A DNA stretch of 64,000 nt from Xenorhabdus sp014467285. GTDB lineage: Bacteria > Pseudomonadota > Gammaproteobacteria > Enterobacterales > Enterobacteriaceae. The stretch covers positions 1-64,000 of the forward strand of contig NZ_NKHR01000005.1 in assembly GCF_014467285.1 (NCBI RefSeq), read 5' to 3'. The translations under genes were made by a program, and so were the position numbers. This document shows positions 54,642-62,310 of the stretch, piece by piece. How positions within the stretch are numbered: the stretch's first letter is position 1; each line of letters begins with the position of its first letter. The notes below the pieces were generated by a model. It did no database searches. It was not told where the DNA came from and saw nothing but the letters and a program-made list of their open reading frames with translations.

Positions 54642-56390
54642 ATGGCTGGACGAATTCCACGCGCATTTATCAATGACTTATTAGCAAGAACCGATATCAT
54701 TGATTTGATCGATGTAAGGGTGCCTCTCAAAAAGAAAGGCAAGAACCATCAGGCGTGCTGTCCTTTTCATAACGAAAAAACCCCTTCATTCACCGTTAAT
54801 GGCGATAAACAGTTTTACCATTGCTTTGGTTGTGGTGCACATGGCAATGCCATTGATTTTCTGATGAATTATGACAGGTTAGATTTTGTCGAATCCATCG
54901 AAGAACTGGCTGCGATGCACGGGCTGGAAGTGCCTTACGAAGCAGGCTCTGGCGGTGGTCATATTGAACGCCACCAAAGACAAAATCTTTATCAACTGAT
55001 GGATAAGCTCAACGGCTTCTATCAGCATTCACTGACAACCCCCGGCGCTCAGTCAGCCCGGCAATATCTGGCTCAACGCGGGCTCAGTGAAGAGATAACC
55101 CACCGCTTTGCTATTGGCTTTGCACCGGCTGGGTGGGACAATGCGCTAAAACGCTTTGCCCATAATGTGGAAGATCGCAAACAGCTAAACGACGCGGGAA
55201 TGCTGGTCACTAACGACAATGGACGCACTTATGATCGTTTCCGCGAACGTGTGATGTTCCCCATTCGCGATCGTCGTGGTCGTGTCATTGCATTCGGTGG
55301 CCGGGTGCTGGGAGATGCACTTCCTAAATACCTGAACTCACCGGAAACAGAAATATTTCATAAAGGCCGCCAATTATATGGTCTTTATGAAGCGCAACAG
55401 AGCCACAATACGCTTTCAAAGCTATTAGTGGTTGAAGGATACATGGATGTTGTCGCGCTGGCCCAATTTGGTATTGATTATGCCGTGGCTTCGTTGGGAA
55501 CATCTACGACAGCCGAACACATTCAGCTACTTTTCCGCACAACGGATAATGTCATCTGTTGTTACGATGGCGACCGGGCTGGCCGCGATGCCGCATGGCG
55601 TGCGCTGGAGACAGCGTTACCCTATCTGAATGATGGCCGGCAGTTACGTTTTATGTTCTTGCCAGATGGCGAAGATCCAGATTCACTGGTTCGCAAAGAA
55701 GGACGAGCGACGTTCGAACAAAGAATGCAGAAAGCATTAACCTTATCTGAATTCTTGTTTGAATCACTATTACCACAGGTAGATTTGAGTACCCCAGAAG
55801 GTGCGACCAAACTCAGTTCGCTTGCCATGCCTCTGATTAGTCAAATTCCTGGGGAAGCACTGCGGCTCTACTTGCTCCAGGAAATTGGAAAACTGCTTGG
55901 CATACCTGATACAACACAATTGGAACGATCTTTGGCAAAACTTGTCAAAAAAGATACCAATACATATCAGGCGCTAAAACTGAAACCAACAACAATGCGT
56001 ATTCTTATCGCATTGCTGGTGCAGAATCCGCATTTAGCGACATTAGTTCCTTCATTACAGGGAATGTTTTCTGCTCAGATAGCGGGGTTACCGTTATTTA
56101 TAGAGCTTGTCGACACGTGTCTTGCTCAACCAGGTTTAACAACCGGGCAACTTTTGGAGCAGTATCGCGATAATAAGTATGCAGCACAGCTTGAAAAACT
56201 CGCTGCATGGAACGATATACAGGTAGAAGAAATTGCTGAGAAAACTTTCAGCGATGCGCTGAACCATCTTTTCGCGTCAGCCCTTGATGAACGTTTTAAC
56301 TTTCTGATGGCCAAAGAGAGGACAGAAGGACTGACACCAGAAGAACGTAAAGAAGTCCGCTTAATTACGGAATCTGGTGTGAGGAAATAA
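54642..56390 (+). CDS. dnaG: DNA primase
   Basis: Makes RNA primers for replication. N-terminal zinc finger CCPFHNEKTPSF with FHCFGC-like FYHCFGCGAHG (Cys40, His43, Cys61, Cys64); TOPRIM core VVEGYMDVVALAQFG with the DGDRAGRDAA acidic motif; C-terminal DnaB-binding helical domain. Length 582 residues, E. coli-like. Second gene of the rpsU operon. Confidence 0.99.
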   Translation: MAGRIPRAFINDLLARTDIIDLIDVRVPLKKKGKNHQACCPFHNEKTPSFTVNGDKQFYHCFGCGAHGNAIDFLMNYDRLDFVESIEELAAMHGLEVPYEAGSGGGHIERHQRQNLYQLMDKLNGFYQHSLTTPGAQSARQYLAQRGLSEEITHRFAIGFAPAGWDNALKRFAHNVEDRKQLNDAGMLVTNDNGRTYDRFRERVMFPIRDRRGRVIAFGGRVLGDALPKYLNSPETEIFHKGRQLYGLYEAQQSHNTLSKLLVVEGYMDVVALAQFGIDYAVASLGTSTTAEHIQLLFRTTDNVICCYDGDRAGRDAAWRALETALPYLNDGRQLRFMFLPDGEDPDSLVRKEGRATFEQRMQKALTLSEFLFESLLPQVDLSTPEGATKLSSLAMPLISQIPGEALRLYLLQEIGKLLGIPDTTQLERSLAKLVKKDTNTYQALKLKPTTMRILIALLVQNPHLATLVPSLQGMFSAQIAGLPLFIELVDTCLAQPGLTTGQLLEQYRDNKYAAQLEKLAAWNDIQVEEIAEKTFSDALNHLFASALDERFNFLMAKERTEGLTPEERKEVRLITESGVRK

Positions 56391-56741
56391 GAATCTGTCT
56401 CAACCAGCTATATTATATGAAGACTATATTACTTGGCTGACTTACTCAATACGTTTATGTTCGTAACATCACTGGATGAAAATATATCTTCGAAAAACAT
56501 AAATTTTTGAAAATATATTTTTTTAAAGAAAGATAGCTTGATGAAACAGGTTCTATACCAAGTGTAAAATCACTGATACAGAATTCACGGCTTAACTGCC
56601 GCATTAGGTAGGGAGACAGCCCTACGATTGTCGCTATTGAGGGCAGCGGCAATACAATGAAAACGCCCCCAAATGTTATTGTTGGCATATTTGTTTCGCC
56701 GACCGACACCAACCAATACTCTGAAGTGTGGATACCGTCTT
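56391..56741 (+). other. Long dnaG-rpoD intergenic region
   Basis: The 351 bp hold no supported gene. The first half is AT-rich (about 56460-56540); the second half has a TAGGG-AGACAG-CCCTA hairpin near 56607. In E. coli the shorter gap contains an RNA-processing site and rpoD has extra promoters inside dnaG; heat-shock or processing signals may lie here but were not identified. Confidence 0.5.
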
Positions 56742-58592
56742 ATGGAGCAAAACCCGCAGTCACAGCTAAAGCTACTTGTCACCCGAGGTAAGGAGCAAGG
56801 CTATCTGACCTATGCTGAGGTCAATGACCATCTGCCGGAAGATATCGTCGATTCTGATCAGATAGAAGATATCATCCAAATGATCAATGACATGGGCATC
56901 CAGGTAATGGAAGAAGCACCTGATGCTGATGATCTCATGTTGGCAGAAAACACAAACGACACCGATGAAGACGCGGCGGAAGCGGCTGCGCAAGTGTTAT
57001 CCAGTGTCGAGTCAGAAATCGGTCGTACCACCGATCCTGTTCGCATGTACATGCGTGAAATGGGTACGGTGGAGTTACTGACTCGCGAAGGTGAGATTGA
57101 CATTGCAAAGCGCATTGAAGATGGCATCAACCAAGTGCAGTGCTCCGTTGCCGAATACCCTGAAGCGATTACTTATCTGCTGGAGCAGTACGATCGCGTT
57201 GAAGCCGGCGAAAGCCGTCTGTCTGATTTGATCACGGGTTTCGTCGATCCTAATGCAGAAGAAGATCTCGCACCAACAGCGACTCACGTTGGCTCAGAAC
57301 TTCCTCAGGAAGAGCTTGACGACGACGATGATGATGACGATGAAGAACGCGATGATGATGCTGACAGCGAAGATGATAACAGCATTGATCCAGAACTGGC
57401 GCGCCAGAAGTTTCTGGAACTACGTGAACAATATGAACTGACCCGTCAGTCAATCAAGAAACACGGGCGCAGTCATCCAAATACCGCAGCAGAAATATTG
57501 ACCTTATCTGAGGTATTCAAACAGTTCCGTCTGGTACCGAAACAGTTTGATTATCTGGTCAACAACATGCGTTCCATGATGGATCGTGTTCGTCTTCAAG
57601 AACGTCAAATCATGAAGATGTGTGTTGAACAGTGCAAAATGCCGAAGAAAAACTTCATCACGTTGTTCTCTGGCAATGAAACCACTGACACATGGTTCAC
57701 CGCTGCAAAAGCAATGAACAAACCATGGTCTGATAAGTTGCTGGAAGTTGAAGAAGAAATCATGCGTAGCCTGCAAAAGCTACGCCAAATCGAAGAAGAA
57801 ACCGGCCTGACCATTGAACAGGTCAAAGATATCAACCGTCGTATGTCAATCGGTGAAGCGAAAGCCCGCCGTGCGAAAAAAGAGATGGTTGAAGCTAACT
57901 TGCGTCTGGTTATTTCGATTGCGAAGAAATATACCAACCGCGGTCTGCAATTCCTCGATTTGATTCAGGAAGGTAATATCGGCCTGATGAAAGCAGTTGA
58001 TAAATTTGAATACCGTCGTGGTTACAAATTCTCAACTTACGCTACATGGTGGATCCGTCAGGCAATCACGCGTTCTATCGCTGATCAGGCGCGTACCATC
58101 CGTATCCCGGTACATATGATTGAGACCATCAACAAACTCAATCGTATTTCCCGCCAGATGTTGCAGGAAATGGGCCGTGAGCCTTCACCAGAAGAGCTGG
58201 CAGAACGTATGTTGATGCCTGAAGATAAGATCCGCAAGGTACTGAAAATTGCCAAAGAGCCAATCTCCATGGAAACACCTGTAGGTGATGATGAAGATTC
58301 ACATTTGGGCGATTTCATTGAGGATACTACCCTCGAACTGCCGCTGGATTCTGCCACTTCAGAAAGCCTGCGTTCTGCAACTCACGATGTGCTGGCTGGC
58401 CTGACTGCACGTGAAGCGAAAGTTCTGCGTATGCGTTTTGGTATTGATATGAACACTGACCATACACTGGAAGAAGTGGGTAAACAATTTGATGTAACCC
58501 GCGAACGTATTCGTCAGATCGAAGCCAAGGCATTGCGCAAACTGCGCCATCCAAGCCGTTCTGAAGTACTGCGCAGTTTCCTTGATGACTAA
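56742..58592 (+). CDS. rpoD: RNA polymerase sigma factor RpoD (sigma-70)
   Basis: Main vegetative sigma factor, 616 residues. Region 1.1 starts MEQNPQSQLKLLVTRGKE; a nonconserved acidic insert has a run of Asp (about residues 190-215); region 2 has FLDLIQEGNIGLMKAVDKFE and YATWWIRQAITRSIADQ; region 4 ends with TRERIRQIEAKALRKLRHP. The ATG at 56742 matches the E. coli start; the frame is open 23 codons upstream. A strong terminator follows. Confidence 0.99.
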   Translation: MEQNPQSQLKLLVTRGKEQGYLTYAEVNDHLPEDIVDSDQIEDIIQMINDMGIQVMEEAPDADDLMLAENTNDTDEDAAEAAAQVLSSVESEIGRTTDPVRMYMREMGTVELLTREGEIDIAKRIEDGINQVQCSVAEYPEAITYLLEQYDRVEAGESRLSDLITGFVDPNAEEDLAPTATHVGSELPQEELDDDDDDDDEERDDDADSEDDNSIDPELARQKFLELREQYELTRQSIKKHGRSHPNTAAEILTLSEVFKQFRLVPKQFDYLVNNMRSMMDRVRLQERQIMKMCVEQCKMPKKNFITLFSGNETTDTWFTAAKAMNKPWSDKLLEVEEEIMRSLQKLRQIEEETGLTIEQVKDINRRMSIGEAKARRAKKEMVEANLRLVISIAKKYTNRGLQFLDLIQEGNIGLMKAVDKFEYRRGYKFSTYATWWIRQAITRSIADQARTIRIPVHMIETINKLNRISRQMLQEMGREPSPEELAERMLMPEDKIRKVLKIAKEPISMETPVGDDEDSHLGDFIEDTTLELPLDSATSESLRSATHDVLAGLTAREAKVLRMRFGIDMNTDHTLEEVGKQFDVTRERIRQIEAKALRKLRHPSRSEVLRSFLDD

Positions 58593-58616
58593 TCAACGAA
58601 TTTGCTGATCAATCCG

Positions 58617-58647
58617 AAAAGCGTCTGTTCCGGCAGACGCTTTTTTT
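58617..58647 (+). terminator. Rho-independent terminator downstream of rpoD
   Basis: AAAAGCGTCTG pairs with CAGACGCTTTT around TTCCGG, ending in seven T residues. It also has an A run on its left side, so it may act on the convergent GNAT gene. Confidence 0.92.
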
Positions 58648-58648
58648 A

Positions 58649-59428
58649 TTATTCACGGATAAGTCCCTGATATTCAAATAATGGCTTAAACCCGACGCGT
58701 CGATACAACCCATTACCATCACGAGAAGCCTCTAAATAGCACTCAGTCACGCCTTGCTGTTTGGCTTCGTGCAATACCTGATTAATCAAGACAGAAGCAT
58801 ATCTCCTGCCCTGCATTTCCACTACTGTGCCGATATCATCAAAACGAGCAATATTACCTTGTCTTGATAAGGTTAAAGCGCACACCGGTTGCCCTTCAAC
58901 ATATAACGCATAATGTTGTAGATCTTTTCCTGCTTCCAATGCTGCCTGATGGCATTTTCGATATTGCCCAGAGGTAGAACCGTCTGTCTCAAATGCGCTT
59001 TCTACCGGAGCTGCCCAATCATCCAGGCAATGGTCAACACGCCTGATTTCATATTCCATCGTTGATTCATCACTCATCTGCCAACCCGCCAAATCAAGCT
59101 GCATGGCTGTAGTGACACTATCAGGATCGGGGACAAATCCTGCCTGCTGGATAACCGCCAGAATTTGACTATCTGGATCGACGGCAGCCATCATGAAAGG
59201 CAGGCTAACGTGTTCATCCAGCAGCCGAATAGCTGTTTTAAGCTCTTCTGCGATTTTGACAGAGCTGCCTGTTACCAGTAACAAATTTAACGCAGGGGTT
59301 TCAACGCCCGTCACATAAACCCGAACATCTTCGCTGATATATTGATACATCTGGCTGATAGATGAGAAAAAGTGATCTTCTATTTGATGATAGGCCAAGA
59401 TAGCCGCAGATAAAGGGAATTTTTTCAT
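58649..59428 (-). CDS. GNAT-family acetyltransferase
   Basis: 259 residues. The C-terminal half is a GNAT fold: acetyl-CoA motif A at GTVVEMQGRRYASVLINQVL (about residues 208-227) and motif B ending LYRRVGFKPLFEYQGLI. The N-terminal half looks like a second, degenerate GNAT-like unit. The acetyl acceptor cannot be told from sequence. It is convergent with rpoD in a spot where E. coli has mug, so it is accessory relative to E. coli. Confidence 0.85.
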   Translation of the reverse strand: MKKFPLSAAILAYHQIEDHFFSSISQMYQYISEDVRVYVTGVETPALNLLLVTGSSVKIAEELKTAIRLLDEHVSLPFMMAAVDPDSQILAVIQQAGFVPDPDSVTTAMQLDLAGWQMSDESTMEYEIRRVDHCLDDWAAPVESAFETDGSTSGQYRKCHQAALEAGKDLQHYALYVEGQPVCALTLSRQGNIARFDDIGTVVEMQGRRYASVLINQVLHEAKQQGVTECYLEASRDGNGLYRRVGFKPLFEYQGLIRE

Positions 59429-59610
59429 ATTAATTTACAAGGGTATTTTTCGTTGGCTAAAGTCTAAGCAAAGAACGGAAAATAATCAGAAAGACTTATT
59501 AAAAAAGCAACAAACATCACTAAGAATAATTTCAAACCACTTCCGTGACGGTAAACATGTTAAAAAATACTAATTATTGTATATAAAACACGCATATGAA
59601 TTTTGGGGAC

Positions 59611-59640
59611 TAGACCTAATACCAAAGTGTGCCGTATAAT
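59611..59640 (+). promoter_or_regulatory. Promoter of the tRNA-Ile gene
   Basis: TAGACC (59611-59616) and a perfect TATAAT (59635-59640) are 18 bp apart. The tRNA starts 14 nt after the -10 box. Confidence 0.6.
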
Positions 59641-59654
59641 CGTCCCACTTCAAC

Positions 59655-59730
59655 GGCCCCTTAGCTCAGTGGTTAGAGCAGGCGACTCATAATCGCTTGG
59701 TCGCTGGTTCAAGTCCAGCAGGGGCCACCA
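59655..59730 (+). tRNA. ileX: tRNA-Ile2 (anticodon CAU, lysidine-modified; ileX-type)
   Basis: A 76-nt cloverleaf: acceptor arms GGCCCCT and AGGGGCC, D-loop TTAGCTCAGTGGTTAGAGC, anticodon loop ACTCATAAT, T-loop GGTTCAAGTCC, and encoded CCA. The sequence matches the minor E. coli tRNA-Ile that reads AUA after TilS converts C34 to lysidine. E. coli ileX is also near rpoD. A phage integrase fragment starts 15 bp further, so the tRNA 3' end was the likely attachment site. Confidence 0.96.
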
Positions 59731-59744
59731 ATCTATTCAGTAAC

Positions 59745-60371
59745 TTACACACCATTTACCCTAGCCATAACTGTCCCTTGGGACGTAGATGGGACTTGGG
59801 TGTCAAAAATCGCATCTATATGACGCGCGTGTTCAGTCAAATGATTTGGCGCTAAGTGTGCATATCTACGAACCATTTCGATTGACTCCCAGCCCCCCAT
59901 TTCCTGTAGAATTGATAATGGAACGCCAGCCTGAACCAGCCAACTGGCCCATGTATGTCTCAAGTCGTGGAATCTGAAATTCTCTATTCCTGACCGCTTC
60001 AATGCAGAATTCCACGCCTTGTTATCATCAACTCGCATTTTTCGGATGACTGGCGTTCTGGTCCCGTCATTTCGATTAGCGGATTTTTTATGCACGAACA
60101 CCCATTTTTGGTGATTGCCTATCTGGTTACGCAAAACCTGACATGCTGTATCATTCAGGGCTACCCCTATAGCCCTACCTGACTTACTGTCTTCCGGGTA
60201 AATCCATGCAACTTTTCTCTGCATGTCGATCTGTTGCCATTCCAGATTAATAATATTTGAACGCCGCAACCCTGTAGACAGAGCAAATTTAACAACGGAT
60301 TTTAACGGTTCTGGGCACTCATCAATCAGCCTTTTTGCTTCATGATGTTCTATCCATCGTATTCGTCGGTT
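59745..60371 (-). pseudogene. Phage tyrosine integrase, C-terminal catalytic part only
   Basis: The minus strand encodes the catalytic domain: RRIRWIEHHEAKRLIDECPE, then FALSTGLRRSNIINLEWQQ (first Arg), HDLRHTWASWLVQAG (His-x-x-Arg), GGWESIEMVRRYAHLAP (nucleophile Tyr). The N-terminal arm-binding and core-binding parts are missing: upstream of about 60371 the frame stays open but is antisense to a tail-fibre fragment. The lone fragment next to tRNA-Ile is probably not a functional integrase. Confidence 0.85.
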
Positions 60372-60376
60372 TATCG

Positions 60377-60631
60377 GACGCTGTATATAGAACCATCGGC
60401 AACGGACACAATCAGATCCCTGATATGTCGTTTTTTGAGTCCCGGCACGCCAAATCAGGATATCAAAAACTGCCCAGCGGCGTGATTATTCAATGGGGAC
60501 AGGCAATTGGACAACATCCCAGTACCCCATCTGATGGATGGTCGCAGGTATCAGGAACCATTCAGTTCGCAATTCCGTTTACAAACCAATGTGTTGCGGT
60601 GACCTGTTCGCTCGTTGATGGTGGGGTATAG
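60377..60631 (+). pseudogene. Phage tail-fibre fragment
   Basis: The plus strand reads DAVYRTIGNGHNQIPDMSFF, GYQKLPSGVIIQWGQAIG and FAIPFTNQCVAVTCSLVDGG, a pattern common near the C-terminus of tail fibres. It has no start of its own and breaks off at a stop right after the conserved segment, without the usual end. It lies in reverse orientation to the neighbouring phage genes and is flanked by truncated genes on both sides. Confidence 0.75.
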
Positions 60632-60693
60632 AATCCTGAGATTGTGTTACCAAATGTCCAATCATGATTGTTGTCCAGCCGCCTCACTCTCAT
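60562..60693 (-). pseudogene. gp25-like phage baseplate protein, N-terminal stub
   Basis: The ATG at 60693 overlaps the stop of the upstream spike gene as ATGA and begins MRVRRLDNNHDWTFGNT, the usual start of a baseplate protein found next to Gp138-type spikes. After about 17 residues the similarity ends near 60640 and the frame runs antisense into the tail-fibre fragment, stopping after 43 codons. Confidence 0.55.
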
Positions 60694-61313
60694 TTATTTG
60701 GCCTCCCTGTATTGCCACCGTGTGAATCAGGGTGCGTGTGATTTTCAACATCTACACCACCACCAATAACCCTGGCCGCAGTGATTGTGCCACTTGATTC
60801 ACTGTTGCCGCTGGTCTGGTTCCAGTTTCCGGCCTGTTGATGATTTCCAGTCTGTTTGCTGTTTCCCAGATGTTCAATATCACCCTGAATGGTGATCTTC
60901 CCGTGTATCATACGAATGAACGTTGAGCCGTCGTCAGTTTGCATGGACGCACCACCATGAAAAAAGGCGGGGATTTTTTTAGGCTGACTGCAAATGCCGG
61001 GAATAAATGACGCATCAGAATAATCATGCAATCGCGCATCCAGTGGTACGGATTTGTTACCCGTTGCATACCAGCCATCAATACAGCGCTCTGAGAATAT
61101 CGCCAGTCCCTCGTCACCCGCAGAAACAGGAACCGTAAAACAAAACCCACCCGCTCGCGGAAACTGAACAGGAACATCCACCAGCGGCGGCAACTCCAGC
61201 ACCTCACCACTGTGTAATATTTGGGTGATCATCAGTTCGATTGTGGCAGTGTGACCATTAGAGCGAGTGATTACTGAGGCGCGCGTGGTGTTAAAGCCAC
61301 TGAGTAAGTCCAT
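60690..61313 (-). CDS. Phage baseplate spike, Gp138/GpV-like
   Basis: 207 residues: an N-terminal OB-fold region with VDVPVQFPRAGGFCFTVPVS and AGDEGLAIFSERCIDGWY, then a repeat-rich shaft (IEHLGNSKQTGNHQQAGN) and a C-terminal NHTHPDSHGGNTG that fits a metal-binding spike tip. Gp138-type proteins puncture the outer membrane at injection. Its N-terminus may be slightly short for the family; an upstream terminator (61322-61351) closely precedes it. One of the few whole phage genes left here. Confidence 0.85.
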   Translation of the reverse strand: MDLLSGFNTTRASVITRSNGHTATIELMITQILHSGEVLELPPLVDVPVQFPRAGGFCFTVPVSAGDEGLAIFSERCIDGWYATGNKSVPLDARLHDYSDASFIPGICSQPKKIPAFFHGGASMQTDDGSTFIRMIHGKITIQGDIEHLGNSKQTGNHQQAGNWNQTSGNSESSGTITAARVIGGGVDVENHTHPDSHGGNTGRPNK

Positions 61314-61321
61314 AGAGTACC

Positions 61322-61351
61322 TATAAAAGAAAACCCGCTCAAAGGCGGGTT
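61322..61351 (-). terminator. Rho-independent terminator downstream of the toxin gene
   Basis: On the minus strand AACCCGC pairs with GCGGGTT around CTTTGA and is followed by TTTTCTTTT. It lies 34 nt past the toxin stop and just before the spike gene. Confidence 0.85.
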
Positions 61352-61384
61352 ATATTCAAGTTGATTCTGTTCTGTCAAAAAATG

Positions 61385-61666
61385 CTATAAGCCAAGTTCT
61401 GAGTGAGAACCAAGTCGGACAAGACGCAATACGTCAGCGTCTGGCTTCTGATAAATCAATATCAGGTCAGGTTTAATGTGACAGTCTCGAAAATCCTTCC
61501 AATCACCAGAAAGGGCATGATCACAATATTTCGGTTCCAGCAAGCTATCAGAGGCCAGTAATTCAGTCACCGTCATAAGTGCGTCATCCAGAGTTTCACG
61601 ATGACGACCTTTCTTTTCTCTCTTGTAATCTCGCTTAAACTGGCTTGTATAATCAGTCGTCCGCAT
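61385..61666 (-). CDS. YafQ/RelE-family mRNA-interferase toxin
   Basis: 93 residues of a type II toxin that cleaves mRNA on the ribosome. YafQ residues appear intact: YCDHALSGDWKDFRDCHIKP holds the His and Asp-His pair, followed by DLILIYQKPDADVLRLVRLG and the catalytic C-terminal GSHSEL. It starts 14 bp inside the antitoxin end, typical of tightly coupled TA pairs. Confidence 0.88.
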   Translation of the reverse strand: MRTTDYTSQFKRDYKREKKGRHRETLDDALMTVTELLASDSLLEPKYCDHALSGDWKDFRDCHIKPDLILIYQKPDADVLRLVRLGSHSELGL

Positions 61667-61916
61667 TGAGATCAGCCATTAAATCTTTAACTGAGGAAAA
61701 TGATTTACCGCCACCTTTGCGAGCTTCTTTCATTGCGGCTATTGTTGTCTCATTTGGTATCAGAGGCTCAAACGGCAATACCTTATCTCTTGCCACTCGC
61801 GTTAACATCATACGGACGGCATCTGATACAGTCAGTCCCATCGCAGCCAAAACAGCAGCCGCTTCTGCTTTAATTTCACCGTCAATACGGGTTTGTACTA
61901 GCTGGTTTGTAGCCAT
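61653..61916 (-). CDS. DinJ/RelB-family antitoxin
   Basis: 87 residues: MATNQLVQTRIDGEIKAEAA gives the ribbon-helix-helix DNA-binding part and AVLAAMGLTVSDAVRMMLTR continues as in DinJ; the C-terminal tail should neutralise the toxin. The ATG at 61916 fits DinJ better than the in-frame ATG at 61931. Repeats upstream look like its operator. Confidence 0.88.
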   Translation of the reverse strand: MATNQLVQTRIDGEIKAEAAAVLAAMGLTVSDAVRMMLTRVARDKVLPFEPLIPNETTIAAMKEARKGGGKSFSSVKDLMADLNADD

Positions 61917-61929
61917 AATAATATCTCTC

Positions 61930-61962
61930 ATTGAATGACGTTGTAATTCAATTGTAATTCAA
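61930..61962 (-). promoter_or_regulatory. Operator-like repeats upstream of the antitoxin
   Basis: Two adjacent identical 11-bp units TTGTAATTCAA (61941 and 61952) lie beside an inverted pair ATTGAAT (61930) and ATTCAAT (61946), directly upstream of the antitoxin start. RelB/DinJ antitoxins repress their own operon by binding such repeats. Confidence 0.6.
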
Positions 61963-62008
61963 TGAATACCTATTATCAACTTTTATGGGTAAAAAATAAC
62001 CTCTTTCG

Positions 62009-62031
62009 AAATTAAAGCCATCCGTGGCTTA
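62009..62031 (-). terminator. Small terminator after a phage gene remnant
   Basis: On the minus strand AAGCCA-CGGA-TGGCTT is followed by TAATTT. It lies 14 nt past the stop of the remnant frame ending at 62044. Confidence 0.5.
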
Positions 62032-62043
62032 GTATCAGTCGCT

Positions 62044-62149
62044 AAAGCAGTTCAGATAAATCGATACCATACACAGCTAACCACGCTGCGGCAGGCCATG
62101 AATATACGGTGCCAAAGCGTTTATCCGGCGCTGTGTCAGGTTTCACGTT
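62044..62149 (-). pseudogene. 3' remnant of an unidentified, probably phage, gene
   Basis: The minus strand reads NVKPDTAPDKRFGTVYSWP then AAAWLAVYGIDLSELL and a stop, followed by a small terminator. It looks like a genuine protein C-terminus. The frame continues without stop through the CRISPR-like repeats to about 62250 but has no start codon there. I could not name the family. Confidence 0.45.
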
Positions 62150-62239
62150 GTGTTCCCCGTGGGTACGGGGATAAACCGAGTTATAGGTCAGATCCAGATC
62201 CCCCCTTTTAGTGTTCCCCGTAGGTGCGGGGATAAACCG
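62150..62239 (+). CRISPR. Single-spacer type I-E CRISPR-like unit
   Basis: Two 29-bp repeats (62150-62178 and 62211-62239) beginning GTGTTCCCCG and ending CGGGGATAAACCG flank a 32-bp spacer (62179-62210), exactly the I-E geometry. The repeats differ at two positions in the loop/stem (G/A at 12, A/G at 16). The CCCCGT/ACGGGG stem of the first is perfect; the second has a G-U pair. No cas genes and no AT-rich leader are visible, and prophage genes or remnants lie on both sides. Confidence 0.85.
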
Positions 62240-62277
62240 TGTTAATGATTATTTAATCAGCGCATCCAGAAAGTATG

Positions 62278-62305
62278 AGGGGCTTTACCAAAACGTAAAA
62301 CCCCT
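62278..62305 (-). terminator. Hairpin downstream of the OB-fold-like gene
   Basis: AGGGGTTTTAC pairs with GTAAAGCCCCT (one G-U pair) around a 6-nt loop, 5 nt past the stop at 62311 on the minus strand. The T run is weak. Confidence 0.55.
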
Positions 62306-62310
62306 GTTGC

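Noticed and set aside
57250..57453. Asp-codon repeat in rpoD as a microsatellite of interest
   Set aside because: An acidic run at this place is normal for enterobacterial RpoD.
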